Assembly: GCA_958510875.1 (NCBI GenBank)
Contig: OY294067.1
Span: 29,934,912 to 29,998,911, forward strand
Length of the DNA stretch: 64,000 nt
Direction of reading: 5' to 3'
From: Endomychus coccineus
Lineage: Eukaryota > Arthropoda > Insecta > Coleoptera > Endomychidae
Shown here: positions 35,530-47,339 of the stretch, piece by piece
Layout: every line of letters starts with the position of its first letter
How positions within the stretch are numbered: position 1 is the first letter of the stretch
Notes under the pieces: generated by a model
Database searches by the model: none
Told to the model about the DNA's origin: nothing
What the model saw: the letters and a program-made list of their open reading frames with translations, nothing else
Program-made: the position numbers and the translations under genes

Positions 35530-36400
35530 TGTGCCTTTTCAGAAGTCACGAATTGGCCGAAGTGGGGCATTTATCGTTAAGGCAGCACAAAAAGCTGCCT
35601 TGGTCTCGAATTTCGTATCAGTCGAGAAAGCCAACTAGAGGGTAACCTCGAGTTTCAACCCTATCGCCTGAAAGCCCAGATGAATCCCGCGGAGCAAGAT
35701 TTTATGCTCAGGCGGCATGTTGACGACCCGATACTCGGTGTTTCCTACCAAAACATGGAAACGCTCGGCTTGTTAACCAGACTGACCTTCAGCTGCCAAG
35801 ATGGCGTGATCAACATCTTGGTCTATCGCCGCAACATGATGGGTGTGCAGGTTCCTGATGTCAGCTGCAGGGCGCCTGAGACTCTTCTCCACCTGCTGTT
35901 GACATTTCCAGCAAAAGCAGCCTCGACGTTCAGCCATCGCCATAATGCAGCCGTACAGGAGATATGGAGTTCGTTGTCGGAAACGAAAAATGACAGATCT
36001 ATTGGAATTACCCGTTTCCGACCGTCAGGTCCATACAAGCAAATAGTCCAGACGTTGTCCTCCTCGATAAACAAAGCAAGACTACATATGTCATCGAATT
36101 CTCTGTTCTGGCAGAGGAGAACGTAGTCTTGAAAGAGGAGGAAAAATGGACAATGGACAAAGTATCAAGATCTCCTGTTCGAACTCCGCACGCTATACCC
36201 AGGTCACAAGGTTGTATCAGTTGTTCTGATCATCTGTGTTTTGTACGCAATTCGGCCTTCGCGTTGCGTTCGAACTTGAAGATGTAAGAAGATCTTGATA
36301 GACCAAATGCAGAATACAGTAATTCTGAGTTCAATAGGACTACTTAGGGCACACAATTTGAGAACTTGAAGCTACTTACAGACCTGTGAGGGGGAGTAGT
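35530..36400 (+). pseudogene. LINE C-terminus with CCHC-like finger and endonuclease-like motif, copy 2
   Basis: Plus-strand relative of 9240-10075. The frame 35680-36126 contains QVPDVSCRAPETLLHLLLT, where the second Cys pair of the finger is lost, and then SSLSETKNDRS. Following blocks in other frames match the LLFELRTLYPGH and GxVRT-like segments (36160-36300). Upstream 35530-35680 decays into the linker region (GRSGAFIVKAAQKAA). The 3' end reaches the same terminal region as copy 1 (GGGCACACAATTTGAGAAC). Inactive. Confidence 0.7.
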
Positions 36401-36414
36401 TTCGGTAAACTGAG

Positions 36415-37300
36415 TAAAAAGGGCTTTGGTTCAGATTTGATGTCGAGAACAGATTTATGTCCAAATTAGAGCAACAATGACATTAACAATTGTGGCCAAG
36501 CAATCTCCATTAGCTGTCAAATTTGACATTTGCTGTAGAAAGTGGCGGTAAATGGCATTTCTGAATTGAATTTGAATTTTTTTTTAACTAGAAAAAGATG
36601 TTTTTACTACAATTTTATGTATATGTGCAAATTTTCAAAAGTTTTTGATATTTTTATTAGATAAAATATTTTTTACAAATCCGAAGTTTACATTGGTAAA
36701 AATTAATTTATTTGTGTAATACTTACTGTCACATGTCAGTTCCATGATAAATATTTAATTAACTTCCATATTTACGAGAGGACTAAAAAAATGATGATAT
36801 AGGGAAACTGTCGAAAGAACGCATCGTTTTAATTATACATTAGTTTTCGCACATTTTCTGGTGCTAAAACTTAAGTCTAATCAAAAAAATGCCTTCTTCT
36901 GACAGTTTCCCTATATTTTACATGCATTTACTATTTTATAAGATTAAATACTCGCCTTTTCAAAAGAAAGATACAATTATTGGAACTTCGCACCGCTATT
37001 GTTTACATTTTTTTTGGTTGGTTGGTAAGTAAATAAAATATTTATCATGGAACTGACATGTGACATAGACTTTTGAAAATTCGCACCCGTAGATAAATTG
37101 CAATAGAAACATCTTTTTCAAATAAATTTTTCTAAAATTCGATTCAGAAATGCTATTTTCCGCCACTTCTGCAACAAATGTCAAATTTGACAGCTAACGA
37201 AGATCGCTTAGTCATAACTGTGATGGAATTTGCGCTCTAATTTGAATCAATAACTTTCCACAACATCAAATTTTAAACAAAGCTATTTAAAAAAAAATAC
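36415..37300. repeat. Foldback element (long inverted repeat MITE)
   Basis: Outer arms of 250-300 bp (e.g. CTGTCAAATTTGACATTTG on the left and ACAAATGTCAAATTTGACAG on the right; GTCACATGTCAGTTCCATGA and its complement near 36730/37050). There is also an inner inverted pair at 36802-36815 and 36899-36912. No coding sequence. It sits at the 3' end of the LINE copy 35530-36400. Confidence 0.78.
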
Positions 37301-39400
37301 CCATATGGTGCGGACTTTAATGAGTGACAAGGTATATAGCGTATCAGGTATTTAATTTTCATGTACATTATTTTGAGATGTTGAAGATCAATTTACTCCA
37401 GCAACATTTTTTAAATAGGTTCCTCCATTAGTTACATGGGAACAATAAAGCATTATACAATTTTTAATGAAGGAAATCGAGCTTCGAAACGGCAAACGAG
37501 AAATAGTGGCTGGTGGTCACTCCTGATGAGAATCAGGTTCAGAGAGTCGCTACTACCCAGTTTACCTTCTAAACGAATTCCGTACTATCTTCTGAGAGCA
37601 GATTTGTACATCAAGGATCTAATTTGGTGTAACAATTAAATAGAAACTCGATTTCTCTCCACGGTCGTGGAAAATATCACCGTGTTTACGTTGGAAATGC
37701 AGTCTTCTATTCATTACTTTATAACAAACTAATTTGAGAATAACGACTGGTTCCAATTTAACTTCTAATCGAATTTACAATTTTTAGGAGCTTAGGGGAA
37801 GAATACCGAGCAGAATTACGTAAACGTGAATATTACGTCGGATTCTCGACATACTAAATTGAACAGAAACGCTCCTTGTCGAGAGCAGTTCAATTTTCCT
37901 TTCAGTCTGCGGACGATTGCAAAAACACGTGTTCATTAGGATTGAAAATATTCCTAGGTTTCGTTTTCCGTTCACTTCTAGATCTTCAGAAATATAAATA
38001 GATGTTAATTGTAGATAGCAAAAAGAAATGTCTTCAACGTATTTCGAGGGTGCGTCATTATTTGAATGACTGTGCACCGAATGATAGTGAAGATGCTGAA
38101 AATAAAGTATACGATGATGAATTAACGCACGAATCGAAACCATTCCTGAAAATAGCTTCAAGGTTAGGGTTGATCATTTGATCAAGGATGTCAACAAGGA
38201 TCTGGATGAATACATTGAAAAATGAGAAAGTTATTCTCTCAATGGATAAAGCATTTACTACACAGCTGATGACACGCAGAGTAAATATGAATGAATGAAA
38301 TGGAGACTGATATGACATCATAGTATAACACGATCAGTGATAGTGTGAGGAAAAATAGAAATGATTAATAAGACAGTCTGGACATGCGTTAAATGAATAG
38401 TGTAATGGAGGCGTTGCAACGACGGATGGCATCTGTGGAACCTTCATCATCCACAACAACAGCAAAGCAGGTCTCTGTAAAATGTATAACTCCAAATCCT
38501 GTAAATAAACATACAAAATTAATTCTACACTAGATTTCTACAATATCTGATAGACAGATTGATTTATGGATGTAAAGAAGCAACATCATTTAGGTAGAAG
38601 CAAATACAAATTTTGATACGATTAGTAGAAAACAAATATAATATATTTGTATTTCTTAGATTAATTTTCTGTTAGTATTAAATAATATGTAAATAATAAA
38701 TAATATCACATAACTAGTAGATATAACTGATTTTTTCAGTTATATAAGATCACACAAACACTTTTCTAACAACTTAATCGGGTGTAATGTGAAATATGGA
38801 GTCACCCTTGGTCTCACTGCGTCCCGTTCTTCATGTGCATACGAGTTTCGCCGGGGACAAAACAAAATAATAACAATACAGGGCACACATGTAAACAAGC
38901 TTGGAAGGAAAAGATACATTAATTGAGTAGAATCAGCTATTACTTTACAAAAATCCATTCTGAACTTGAATAAAATAACTATTAAAAGTTCGATTTTCAC
39001 TTTTGTAATAAATAAATGTGACTATTTCCCTAACACAGTAACTTCTATAAACAAATATTACAAAGTACTAACTTACTACAAAAGAGCTATCTGATTTATA
39101 ACTTTAATGGTAATCCTAGGATAGATGGTTATTGGAATTTTACCTAATTGGGCTTAATCCATTGAAGGATTAAACGATAAACTGGTAGCAAACGTCTAAA
39201 TATACAAATTTAACAAAAGAGAATTATTAACTATTTGTTGCTCGTTCATAGGATATCATACTTCTTATATTTATTAATTTCTAGAGATTGTAGCAAATTT
39301 ATCTTATTATTTTTATTCAGAATGTGTAAAATCTTGAAATTATCATTAAATTGATTATATGAAAGAATAACTACTTTGTTTTTATACCACTTTTATTATC
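37301..39400. other. No recognisable gene
   Basis: Frames at 37436-37639, 37784-38161, 38058-38321 and 38740-39000 have no domain I can name and no supporting splice signals. Confidence 0.45.
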
Positions 39401-39404
39401 AATA

Positions 39405-40450
39405 ATAACGTGAAAACATAACTATAGTTTCAACACCGAAGTGCCATCATCAAACAATTAGAAAATTATGAAGAAATCAATGAAACTGTTCAAGTATAAA
39501 TAGAGTAGAGTAAAGTAGGGTTGAGATTAAGGGATCAACAGAAATTCCAATAACAGGTAGATTCTAGGAAAGTACAGTATTACATAGTAAACAAAGCAAC
39601 AATTTGTGAATTAGTGTGATTATAATTTAATATTCTAAGAAATATTTTAGGAGCGGTTTGAAAGATACATGAAAATATCACTTTGATATAGGTCTAACTG
39701 ATCATTGAGGATATTTTTATTAGAATTTTTGACACCTTTATAAATCTCTATTGATTCTAATGTATTCAATTTAAAACCTCTGGTTTGGTTATGTAAAATG
39801 CTTAGGCTATCTAAACTAGGGAAATTATGACCAGTTTGTAAAAAATGATTAGCAAAGGTTGAGTCTGTTTTGTTGAGTCTAAACGAGCGAAAATGTTCTT
39901 CGTATCTTAATTTGAAATTACGACAAGTTCTACCTATATAAAAGTCATCACAGTCTGGGCAAATCATCTTATAAACCCCAGGTTTTCTATATTTATTGGT
40001 TTTGTCTTTGGCATTGTATATAAGATAGCAAAGTTTATTTTGAGGTTTGAAACTGATTTTAAGATTATGGCGTGATAAACTGTTAGCAATATGTTCGCTT
40101 ACTGTACCAAAATATGTCAAAGAGATGAATTTAGTGGTTACATCTATGTGTTTTATACGCGGATAAATTTTATAGAAGTTAATTGTTGTTGTTTGCGATT
40201 TATCAGTTTAATTATTTGATCTACCGGAAAACCATTATTGATGGCTATTCGTTTGATCGTGTTCAACTCAATAGTGAGGTGTTCTATTGACAATGGTATC
40301 GAAAATGCTCTATGGATCATTGAATGATATGCTGCTAATTTATGACTACGAGGGCTAAACGATGAGTTCGGAATAGTGATCGATTTTTTTTATCATTAAA
40401 TGTTCCTCAAATTGGATTCAACCTTTGATTTAGAAACAGCTAATGGAATA
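39405..40450 (-). mobile_element. Penelope-like element: linker, GIY-YIG domain and 3' end
   Basis: Minus strand. 40450-40121 is a decayed linker (NTIKRIAINNGFPVDQ-like). 40120-39647 is an open frame for the GIY-YIG endonuclease domain: PGVYKMICPDCDDFYIGRTC (GIY and YIG strands with the PLE-specific Cys pair), FKLRYEEHF (catalytic Arg helix), FANHFLQTGH (His pair) and TLESIEIYK (catalytic Glu). This domain is intact for about 100 residues. The 3' end to 39405 has a degenerate hammerhead-like segment near 39460-39408. RT is absent. Confidence 0.82.
39408..39460 (-). ncRNA. Degenerate hammerhead-like motif of a divergent PLE family
   Basis: UUGAUGA (C3 changed), U, GGCAC-UUCG-GUGUU helix II, GAAA, C-UAUA-G, UU cleavage position. 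Layout as in the other PLE ends, but helix I cannot be formed convincingly. Lies 3' of the GIY-YIG frame. Confidence 0.4.
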
Positions 40451-41099
40451 CGTTAAATTATATTCTTGTTAAATTGAAACTTTATTAAAATGATGTACCT
40501 ACATAATATATTTCACAACTCTATGGTTCATATCTCTTGTCAGGTTGGCTATCGAAATTATTTACACTATAATTTATAAACTTATTTTATATATAGACTT
40601 ATAGTCGAGGGAATAAAGCAGATTCAGATGATTTTTTTGAATCGATTCTAGAAGTCATTTAAAAAAAATGTATCAGTTTATTTTTCCCTGATATGCATTT
40701 TAGCATTTCTACAGAGGAAAATTCATCCTTTCGAATGTATTTTCAGGAGATATTATCAAAATATAGCCAAAATAGGTCAGAACTTCTTACTCGGAGGTTT
40801 TTGAGGTTGCTGGTTCCGGTGCCAGATTCGAACTTCGATGCACCTGGAGACATGTTGGTACTATAGTCATCTCCAGGGAATTCGGGAAAATATCTTTCAC
40901 AGTTTTGGATTCGGAGAAATGTAAATTGCTACCATGACTATGTGTAGGCCATTTCTCAGTTTGCATAAGCACGCACAAATATCTCCAACAAATGAGCGCC
41001 TAACATTAACATCGCTAACGTGTGCAATATTTATTTCAATATTCGGAGTCATAATATTAGTTACATTATTATTATTTTGGTAAATAGCTACCCCACCTT
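40451..41099. other. No recognisable gene
   Basis: AT-rich spacer; frame 40787-40978 (minus) is unrecognised. Confidence 0.45.
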
Positions 41100-41410
41100 T
41101 TGGAACAGTATCTACAACAGTATATATACCTACATGTACTTACGGGGCGCACATGCGGTGAGTGTGGCATTATAAAGATATGATAGATACCTATACACCT
41201 ATATACTTTCTCACAAACAGCTGCTTACGTATTCGTCGGATTTCGGAGCAGCTCGTCTCGATCCGTGCGAGCTTTGTACAGTCGTACCATATACGTTAGG
41301 CGAACTCTCGGCCGAGCTACATGGTAGGCGGAGTGGGGGGTGTTAGGTTTTATTTTCGTTACGGAATTTCTTGATTCGGTCGCCGCGCTCAAAGCCCGCG
41401 ATAGAAGCTA
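41100..41410 (+). promoter_or_regulatory. Candidate promoter/leader of the muscarinic receptor gene
   Basis: A GC- and CpG-richer patch in AT-rich surroundings, 1.6 kb upstream of the first coding exon. A TATAAAG at about 41172 is followed by a pyrimidine-rich start-like region and then GC-rich sequence with ACATGGTAGGC, which could be a weak splice donor, near 41320. No homology supports it. It could equally be the leader of another gene or of a mobile element. Confidence 0.3.
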
Positions 41411-42954
41411 TGCAATAGCTTAAAAATAAATTGGTAACATTATTTTTAAATGACTTCTAGAATTGATTTTTTTTTAAATCATCAACATCGGTCTGCGGAT
41501 TTTATTTTTTTACCTTTTGTGCTCTATTTCTTCGACTATTATTATCCTGATAATTTGGTTTTATACTGACACCTGCTATCACATGAACTGTCAAATGTTG
41601 CCACTAAAAATACACATGAAACATCGATGAAGTCACTTGAATATTAAATTGAGGATTTAGGATTATTTATAACTGGAAAAACACTGTTGTCATGGTTCAA
41701 TAAAATACTATAATTCCATTTGAAAAATTTAAGATGGATGTCAAAAATATCACTTAAAACGGAGCTACCTAGCGCAAAAACAATACAGTTCAATATTCCA
41801 CCACTTTAGAGCGATTGGCAAAATTTCAAATCCGATACGATCAAGGGAAGTTAAAATAATTGACCGGTTATGTTTGACCTGAAGTCATAACGTTTCTGTT
41901 TCATGTGATGACGTATTAAACATTTCTGACCTTCCAGTAGACATCAAGACGAACAATCAAGCAGCGCTACAAATCGAACAAAAATGAACAAATCAGCGAA
42001 AAGAAATAACGAACTCGATCTAAAAGTTTGGAATTGAAAGTGAAAAAATTATATTATTTGTTATAGAAACGTCAAATGTTAGATAGTATAATATTTCAAA
42101 CCAGAGAGGTCAATTGGGTTTCTAACAGTATATTTTATTATTTATACTGTATACTGTACGTACTTGTTTCTACATTTTACTTTTGTTTTATATTTAAATA
42201 CATGTTTTACCTCTCCAAATATATTACATATTGTCCAAATTTAACTGTATAATTTGAAATTACTTGGAGCTAATAAATATTCTACTCTATTCTATTTAGA
42301 ACGACCAGTAACATAGCATTATAATATTTCTGGACAGATGTTTTGATCTCTCGAGCTCTTCAGCGAAACGAGTAAGGTGCAGTGCTACCGATCGATATAC
42401 CTGCCGAGGTGTGAATAACTCATTGACAAAAACGTTAGAGAGACCAAAGCATCTAACGACATGTACCCGAAACTAGATGTTCCACTAAAATAACCTAATG
42501 CAATGAGTAACATTGACTACATGGATATCTGTTAGTAGCTTAGTGCCAAGATGGGGACACCACACAATGTAACAGTTAACGAATGAACAAAATATTTGAA
42601 CAAATTACTTAGTTATTATCCACAAAGGTAATTAGGTGTATCTAGATGTACCAGTACCACTGCAGCTTGCTCGTTCCACTGATGATCACGAGAGAGCCGA
42701 ACTTCTGGTTGATCTAAAAAAATCATTGTGAATAATACCTGGCAAGTAATTTGATTGAATAATTTGTTTATTTCATGCTATAATATAGTAGTAAAAGTTC
42801 GGGTTACAATAAAAATATGGTACTCGCTGGTCCTATTCATTAGATAAATATTGCGACAACCTTTGCCTGTAATTGACATCCATAGTTATTCAGTTAGAGT
42901 AGCATAAGTGTATGTGCCAAGAGCTATATTACATGGACAATTTATTTATTTCAG
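41411..42954. other. No recognisable gene; possible LINE 3' tail
   Basis: AT-rich. The segment ending ATTCTACTCTATTCTATT (42278-42297) resembles the TTCTA-rich 3' tail of the LINE ending at 51000. Confidence 0.4.
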
Positions 42955-43003
42955 AGGGGGCGAAGCAGAATGCGGCGTCCAGCCTGCAGGTCTTCGTGAC
43001 AAC

Positions 43004-43094
43004 ATGAACTCGTTGCCGACGGTGAATACGTCTTTCGACGCTCCTCAAGAACCAACCTACTCCATCACTCAAGTTGTTTTCATTGGCACCATAG
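43004..43094 (+). CDS. mAChR-A: Muscarinic acetylcholine receptor (A-type), coding exon 1: N-terminus and start of TM1
   Basis: The exon follows a TTTATTTATTTCAG acceptor (ends 42954) and closes with a GTAAGT donor at 43095, phase 1. I start at the ATG at 43004 (A at -3, good Kozak context), giving MNSLPTVNTSFDAPQEPTYS before TM1. NTS at residues 8-10 is an N-glycosylation site, fitting an extracellular N-terminus. The frame is open up to the acceptor, so an upstream start in another exon is possible. The codon split across the junction (G + CG) gives Ala and yields [14 protein letters not shown]. The receptor is a Gq-coupled acetylcholine GPCR of neuronal plasma membranes in insects. Confidence 0.85.
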
Positions 43095-43339
43095 GTAAGT
43101 TTCTGGTTCATTTTGATCGGTACTACCAGAAAAATTTTCCATTTATGAAACATATCGAACACTTAGGATACTTTTACTAACAAGGTATGAATAATGATTA
43201 TACACACATTACTAGTGGAAGATGTTTCGATTATGATTAATCATCATTCTCAAGTGTGTCATACAAGTAGATCAGTAATCTCAATCCTTCCAATATGAGA
43301 ATAATTATAATAGCTTTGAAGTTAAGCCTGTAGATTTTG

Positions 43340-43612
43340 TTAAATCTTGTTTGTATAAAATCCAGTGCAATGACTGTGATGAATGTTGTGTCAGATTGAC
43401 TAAGAGGAACAGAGAGCATATTTCTCATGATCATACTAATAACATTGATAAGTCGTCCGTCGTAGCAAACCATGTCTTACAAACCAGTCATACGATTATT
43501 ACAAAGTTCAGTTTTTCTCTTTTAAAACATAACGACGAATCGCTTTAAATACATTAGAATCTATAGAAATATATAAACATAGAGAACATTTATTGAATTT
43601 TGATTTATCTCC
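43340..43612 (+). pseudogene. Penelope-like GIY-YIG domain fragment in receptor intron 1
   Basis: Reads SLYKIQCNDCDECCVRLTKR, VVANHVLQTSHTI, then (after a stop) LESIEIYKHREHLLNFDLSP. The YIG strand is decayed (CCVRL) and the catalytic Arg is shifted. Same strand as the receptor gene. Confidence 0.75.
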
Positions 43613-43615
43613 TAT

Positions 43616-44645
43616 TTAGTCCAGTAAATGAAGTCCAAAATCGACCTGAATATTAAATTTTTTTTGTTATGAGCCGATTTTGATCTGTGAGGGCTCATTT
43701 TCTTCGTAATGATGTCTAGAACAAAGTGCGGGGGTTTATTTTTCTGACTAATTGTTTATATTGTTAATAAACAATAATTAGTGTTAAACAAATGCGTGCC
43801 TCAGAGCATTATAAGAAAAAATTAAAAAATACAAGTTTTAAGCAAGTAATTGAATATTTTCAAGTGTTAAAGTAATAAACAAAGGTTCACAAAGCTTACT
43901 CAATGTTCATAAACAATTTGTTAATGAACCATTTGTTAATAAACAATTTGTTAATCTGGTCTGGTTATGCGATTTTGGACTCGATTTCGGATATTTTCAA
44001 CTCGATGAACACGAATTCGGTAATATAATTGCAATAAATTGTTTATTTCATTTGTTAATAAACGATTTTTTAATCAACAAATAAACGGAAAAATTAAATT
44101 AGGTCTGGTTATGCGATATTGGAATCGATTTCGGACATTTTCAACTTGATGAACACAAATTTGGTGATTTAATAATTGCAATAAATTGTTTATTCTATAT
44201 GTTAATAAAGAAATGGTATTTGGGCCCCCTGTGTTAATAAAGAAATGGTATTTGTATTCGTGTTCATAGAGTTGAAAATATCCGAAATCGAGTCCAAAAT
44301 CGCATAACCAGACCAGATTAACAAATTGTTTATTAACAAATGGTTCATTAACAAATTGTTTATGAACATTGAGTAAGCTTTGTGAACCTTTGTTTATTAC
44401 TTTAACACTTGAAAATATTCAATTACTTGCTCAAAACCTGTACTTTTTAATTTTTTCTTATAATGCTCTGAGACACGCATTTGTTTAACACTAATTATCG
44501 TTTATTAACAATATAAACAATTAGTCAGAAAAATAAACCCCCGCTCTTTGTTCTAGACATCATTACGAAGAAAATGAGCCCTCACAGATCAAAATCGGCT
44601 CATAACAAATAAATTTAAATATTAATACTTTCATTTACTGGACTA
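43616..44645. repeat. 1.03-kb foldback element in receptor intron 1
   Basis: Starts TTAGTCCAGTAAATGAAG and ends with the complement (CATTTACTGGACTAA). Arms of about 390 bp are nearly identical when one is inverted. The interior repeats a ~60-bp unit (GGTCTGGTTATGCGATTTTG ... TTTTCAACTCGATGAACACG) three times: at about 43959 and 44102 in direct orientation and inverted at 44263-44325. No coding potential. Confidence 0.85.
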
Positions 44646-45241
44646 ATCGTTTTGGACAGAAAAAGCGAGAAAATACATATAATTGGCCAAAAACCTTGGA
44701 TATCTCAAAAAATATGAATTTTCTGGAAATTTCAATAATTGTTCACACAACATTATTGAAGGGTAAATTTGTGTTGTATTTACATTTTATTAAATAATTT
44801 GCATTCATTAACTCCAGCAAAATTAGAATTTTACATCTCGAGGTTGAATGAATTTATCTTTCTCATTGTATGTTTTGAAAATGAAACGTAAAATGCGAAA
44901 TCGCAATATTTGCAATCAATAATTTGTTAAACGTAGTGAAAACGAAGTAATTGTGTTTTATCTGTTCAAAATGTTTCATCACAAAGTAAAGGACAACTCA
45001 ATACAATCTCAAATTGAAATAATCTCGAATCACTCCCTACATTTTTATTCTCCAATCAAACTTTCCCCTAAACTTCTCTTTTCATCTTATCAGGAAAACA
45101 TTGCAAGAAAATATATAGAAAAACGTTGAATATAGACAAAGTTTACAACGCACGATTCCCCGGTACTGCGTTCATATAAAGTTGGTCTATTCAATTTGTC
45201 TTGGAATAATTTCTGATTGATGCCGATTTGATTTGTTCCAG

Positions 45242-45587
45242 CGGGAATCTTATCGGTCGTCACCGTAGTCGGCAACATTATGGTGATGATTTCGTTTAAG
45301 ATAGACAAGCAATTGCAGACTATAAGCAATTACTTTCTTTTCTCCCTCGCTGTGGCTGACTTCGCTATCGGACTGATTTCCATGCCGCTCTTCACGATTT
45401 CCACGTTGCTGGGATATTGGCCGCTCGGCCCTCTCATATGTGATACCTGGCTAGCTTTAGACTACCTGGCCAGTAATGCTTCCGTTCTCAATCTCCTTAT
45501 CATCAGCTTCGATCGTTATTTCTCCGTTACGAGACCTCTCACGTACAGAGCGAAACGAACCACCAACAGGGCTGCAATGATGATTGC
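45242..45587 (+). CDS. mAChR-A: Muscarinic acetylcholine receptor (A-type), coding exon 2: TM1-TM3, intracellular loop 2
   Basis: Acceptor TTTGTTCCAG ends at 45241; donor GTAAGT starts at 45588 (phase 2). Encodes the rest of TM1 ([17 protein letters not shown]1.50), TM2 ([21 protein letters not shown]2.50), the loop-1 Cys (LICDTW), TM3 ([13 protein letters not shown]) with the ligand-binding Asp3.32, Tyr3.33 and Ser3.36, the DRY motif in [12 protein letters not shown], and YRAKRTT of loop 2. These residues are the muscarinic signature. The protein is closer to Drosophila mAChR-A than to vertebrate receptors by my recollection. No damage seen. Confidence 0.97.
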
Positions 45588-45654
45588 GTAAGTATAAATA
45601 TTTCATTTGACAATTTAATATTGTTTCCGATATGACTTAAAGAATACTAAGGGG

Positions 45655-46010
45655 CAGTGGCGGCTGGTACTAAAGGGCACAAGGGCACGTGCCCACTCAA
45701 TCACCAACGTGACCACCAACCACCAAGATAAACACAGAAAGAAATTCGCATGTGATTCAGCGCATTATTTTATACCGCACTGCATGCGCATGCAATACTA
45801 ACGCTCAAAAATATGTTCCGGGGATCATTATGAAATGTACCTATCTCAAGTATGATTCGGCTGACTACGGTTATCTTCGCCATACGTGTTTATACCGTCG
45901 GTTTGTGGCATAAAGCGGCGTATCTCCAGTAAACCTCTTGCCATATACCAAAATCCAAAGAAAATATCTAAAGTGGTTTCCGAACCATTAGGGAAAATTC
46001 AATCTTTTTT
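45655..46010. mobile_element. hAT-like element end without a partner
   Basis: Begins CAGTGGCGGCTGGTACTAAA, sharing the 11-base start of the hAT TIR at 1303, and contains a GGGCACAAGGGCACGTGCCC inverted stretch. I find no matching right end (CCGCCACTG) within the intron, so the other end is lost or deleted. Right limit approximate. Confidence 0.5.
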
Positions 46011-46079
46011 TAAATTATTACACCCTGTATGAAGATCGGAACGGAAGAACTTTAAACTCCATATTAATATGAAATTTTC

Positions 46080-47339
46080 TTATGAAAAGACATGAGGAAT
46101 CACACCCTTAAATTTTTTGGAATACTTAGGAAACACTGTATATTGAGACTAATTGATTTCCAGATATAGTGCAAGAATTTTCATAATAAAATCTGGGGAA
46201 AGTTAATATTTAATGATTTACCCTTATCCTAATTGGATTGGTACCTTGGAAGTTATACAATTCAAAGAAAAAATAAAAGATTCTTGAATTAAAGTTTGTA
46301 GATTATTGATCATTTCAATTGTACCGGGATGTCAAAAATTATCTTGGTCAAGGGTGGTTGTGGAATCTAAAACGTGTGTCTTACTTTACGTTTGAAATAA
46401 TTATGTCACTGTCACACTGACATCATCAATAACCTACAAATCTCATTCCTATTTATTTCAGTTGTAAAACAATAATGAACTACAAATTATGAAATAACGA
46501 ATTTAGTAACAAGAAAAACTAAATTACAGTAATTGTTGGAAATGTCCCCCGTTTTGTTCGATGCACAAGTTGACGCGCATCCTCATGCTGTGAAAACCGT
46601 TTTGCAGCATTTCTGGCGTTATGGTTGCACATTGCTGAACTATTCTTTGTTGAAGTTCTTGCAAATTATTTACCGGAGTTAACGAACGTCATTGACAACT
46701 TCTTCTGTACGAACTCTTGGTCTACCAGCACCTTTTTATGAGTCACACAACCAGTTTCGCAAAACACTTCAACACAATTTGTAAGGCACGCATTAAAATT
46801 GTCCGGTAATATTGCCACGTTTGGGAAGTGCTCTCGAAAATTGTCCAAACACAAACGTTGACTGTATTGCCAATTTCCATTAACTAGCGCACCCGTTCGA
46901 AAATAGGCTTCAAGCTTCAATCATGAAAATTTTCTGCTGTGTGGTAAGAGGCATGATGCAAAAACTGGATTAGAAAACTTCAGCACAATGACTTAACAGA
47001 TTCTGACACAAGAAAACATATTCAAAAATTTGAAGTAAGACACACGTTTTAAATTCCAAAACCACCCTTGACCAAGATAATTTTTGACATCCCGGTACAA
47101 TTGAAATGATCAATAATCTACAAACTTTAATTCAAGAATCTTTTATTTTTTCTTTGAATTGTATAACTTCCAAGGTACCAATCCAATTAGGATAAGGGTA
47201 AATCATTAAATATTAACTTTCCCCAGATTTTATTATGAAAATTCTTGCACTATATCTGGAAATCAATTAGTCTCAATATACAGTGTTTCCTAAGTATTCC
47301 AAAAAATTTAAGGGTGTGATTCCTCATGTCTTTTCATAA
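46080..47339. repeat. Long inverted repeat around a family E element
   Basis: The flanking arms 46080-46323 and 47096-47339 are 244 bp each and nearly identical when inverted (e.g. TAAGGGTAAATCATTAAATA on the right, its complement on the left). They lie exactly outside the TA target sites of the E copy 46324-47095. With the E terminal repeats the stem is about 305 bp. Confidence 0.85.
46324..47095 (-). mobile_element. Family E: small mariner-like element with gutted transposase
   Basis: Terminal repeats CCGGGATGTCAAAAATTATC of about 63 bp, flanked by TA (46322-46323, 47096-47097). On the minus strand from 46955 a transposase N-terminus can be read: MPLTTQQKIFMIEA, a small disruption, AYFRTGALVNGNWQYSQRL, then ETGCVTHKK. 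Next, joined by deletion, comes the C-terminal tail VNNLQELQQRIVQQCATITP...CIEQNGG (46680-46530). The whole DDE domain is missing between them. Non-autonomous. Confidence 0.82.

Larger units (their letters stand above)
43095..45241 (+). other. Receptor intron 1
   Basis: 2147 bp, GT...AG. Contains a PLE GIY-YIG fragment (43340-43612) and a 1.03-kb foldback (43616-44645). Confidence 0.85.

Noticed and set aside
42908..43003. Upstream extension of the receptor reading frame from a Met at 42908
   Set aside because: It crosses a good splice acceptor (TTTATTTATTTCAG ending at 42954), so the first part is intronic.
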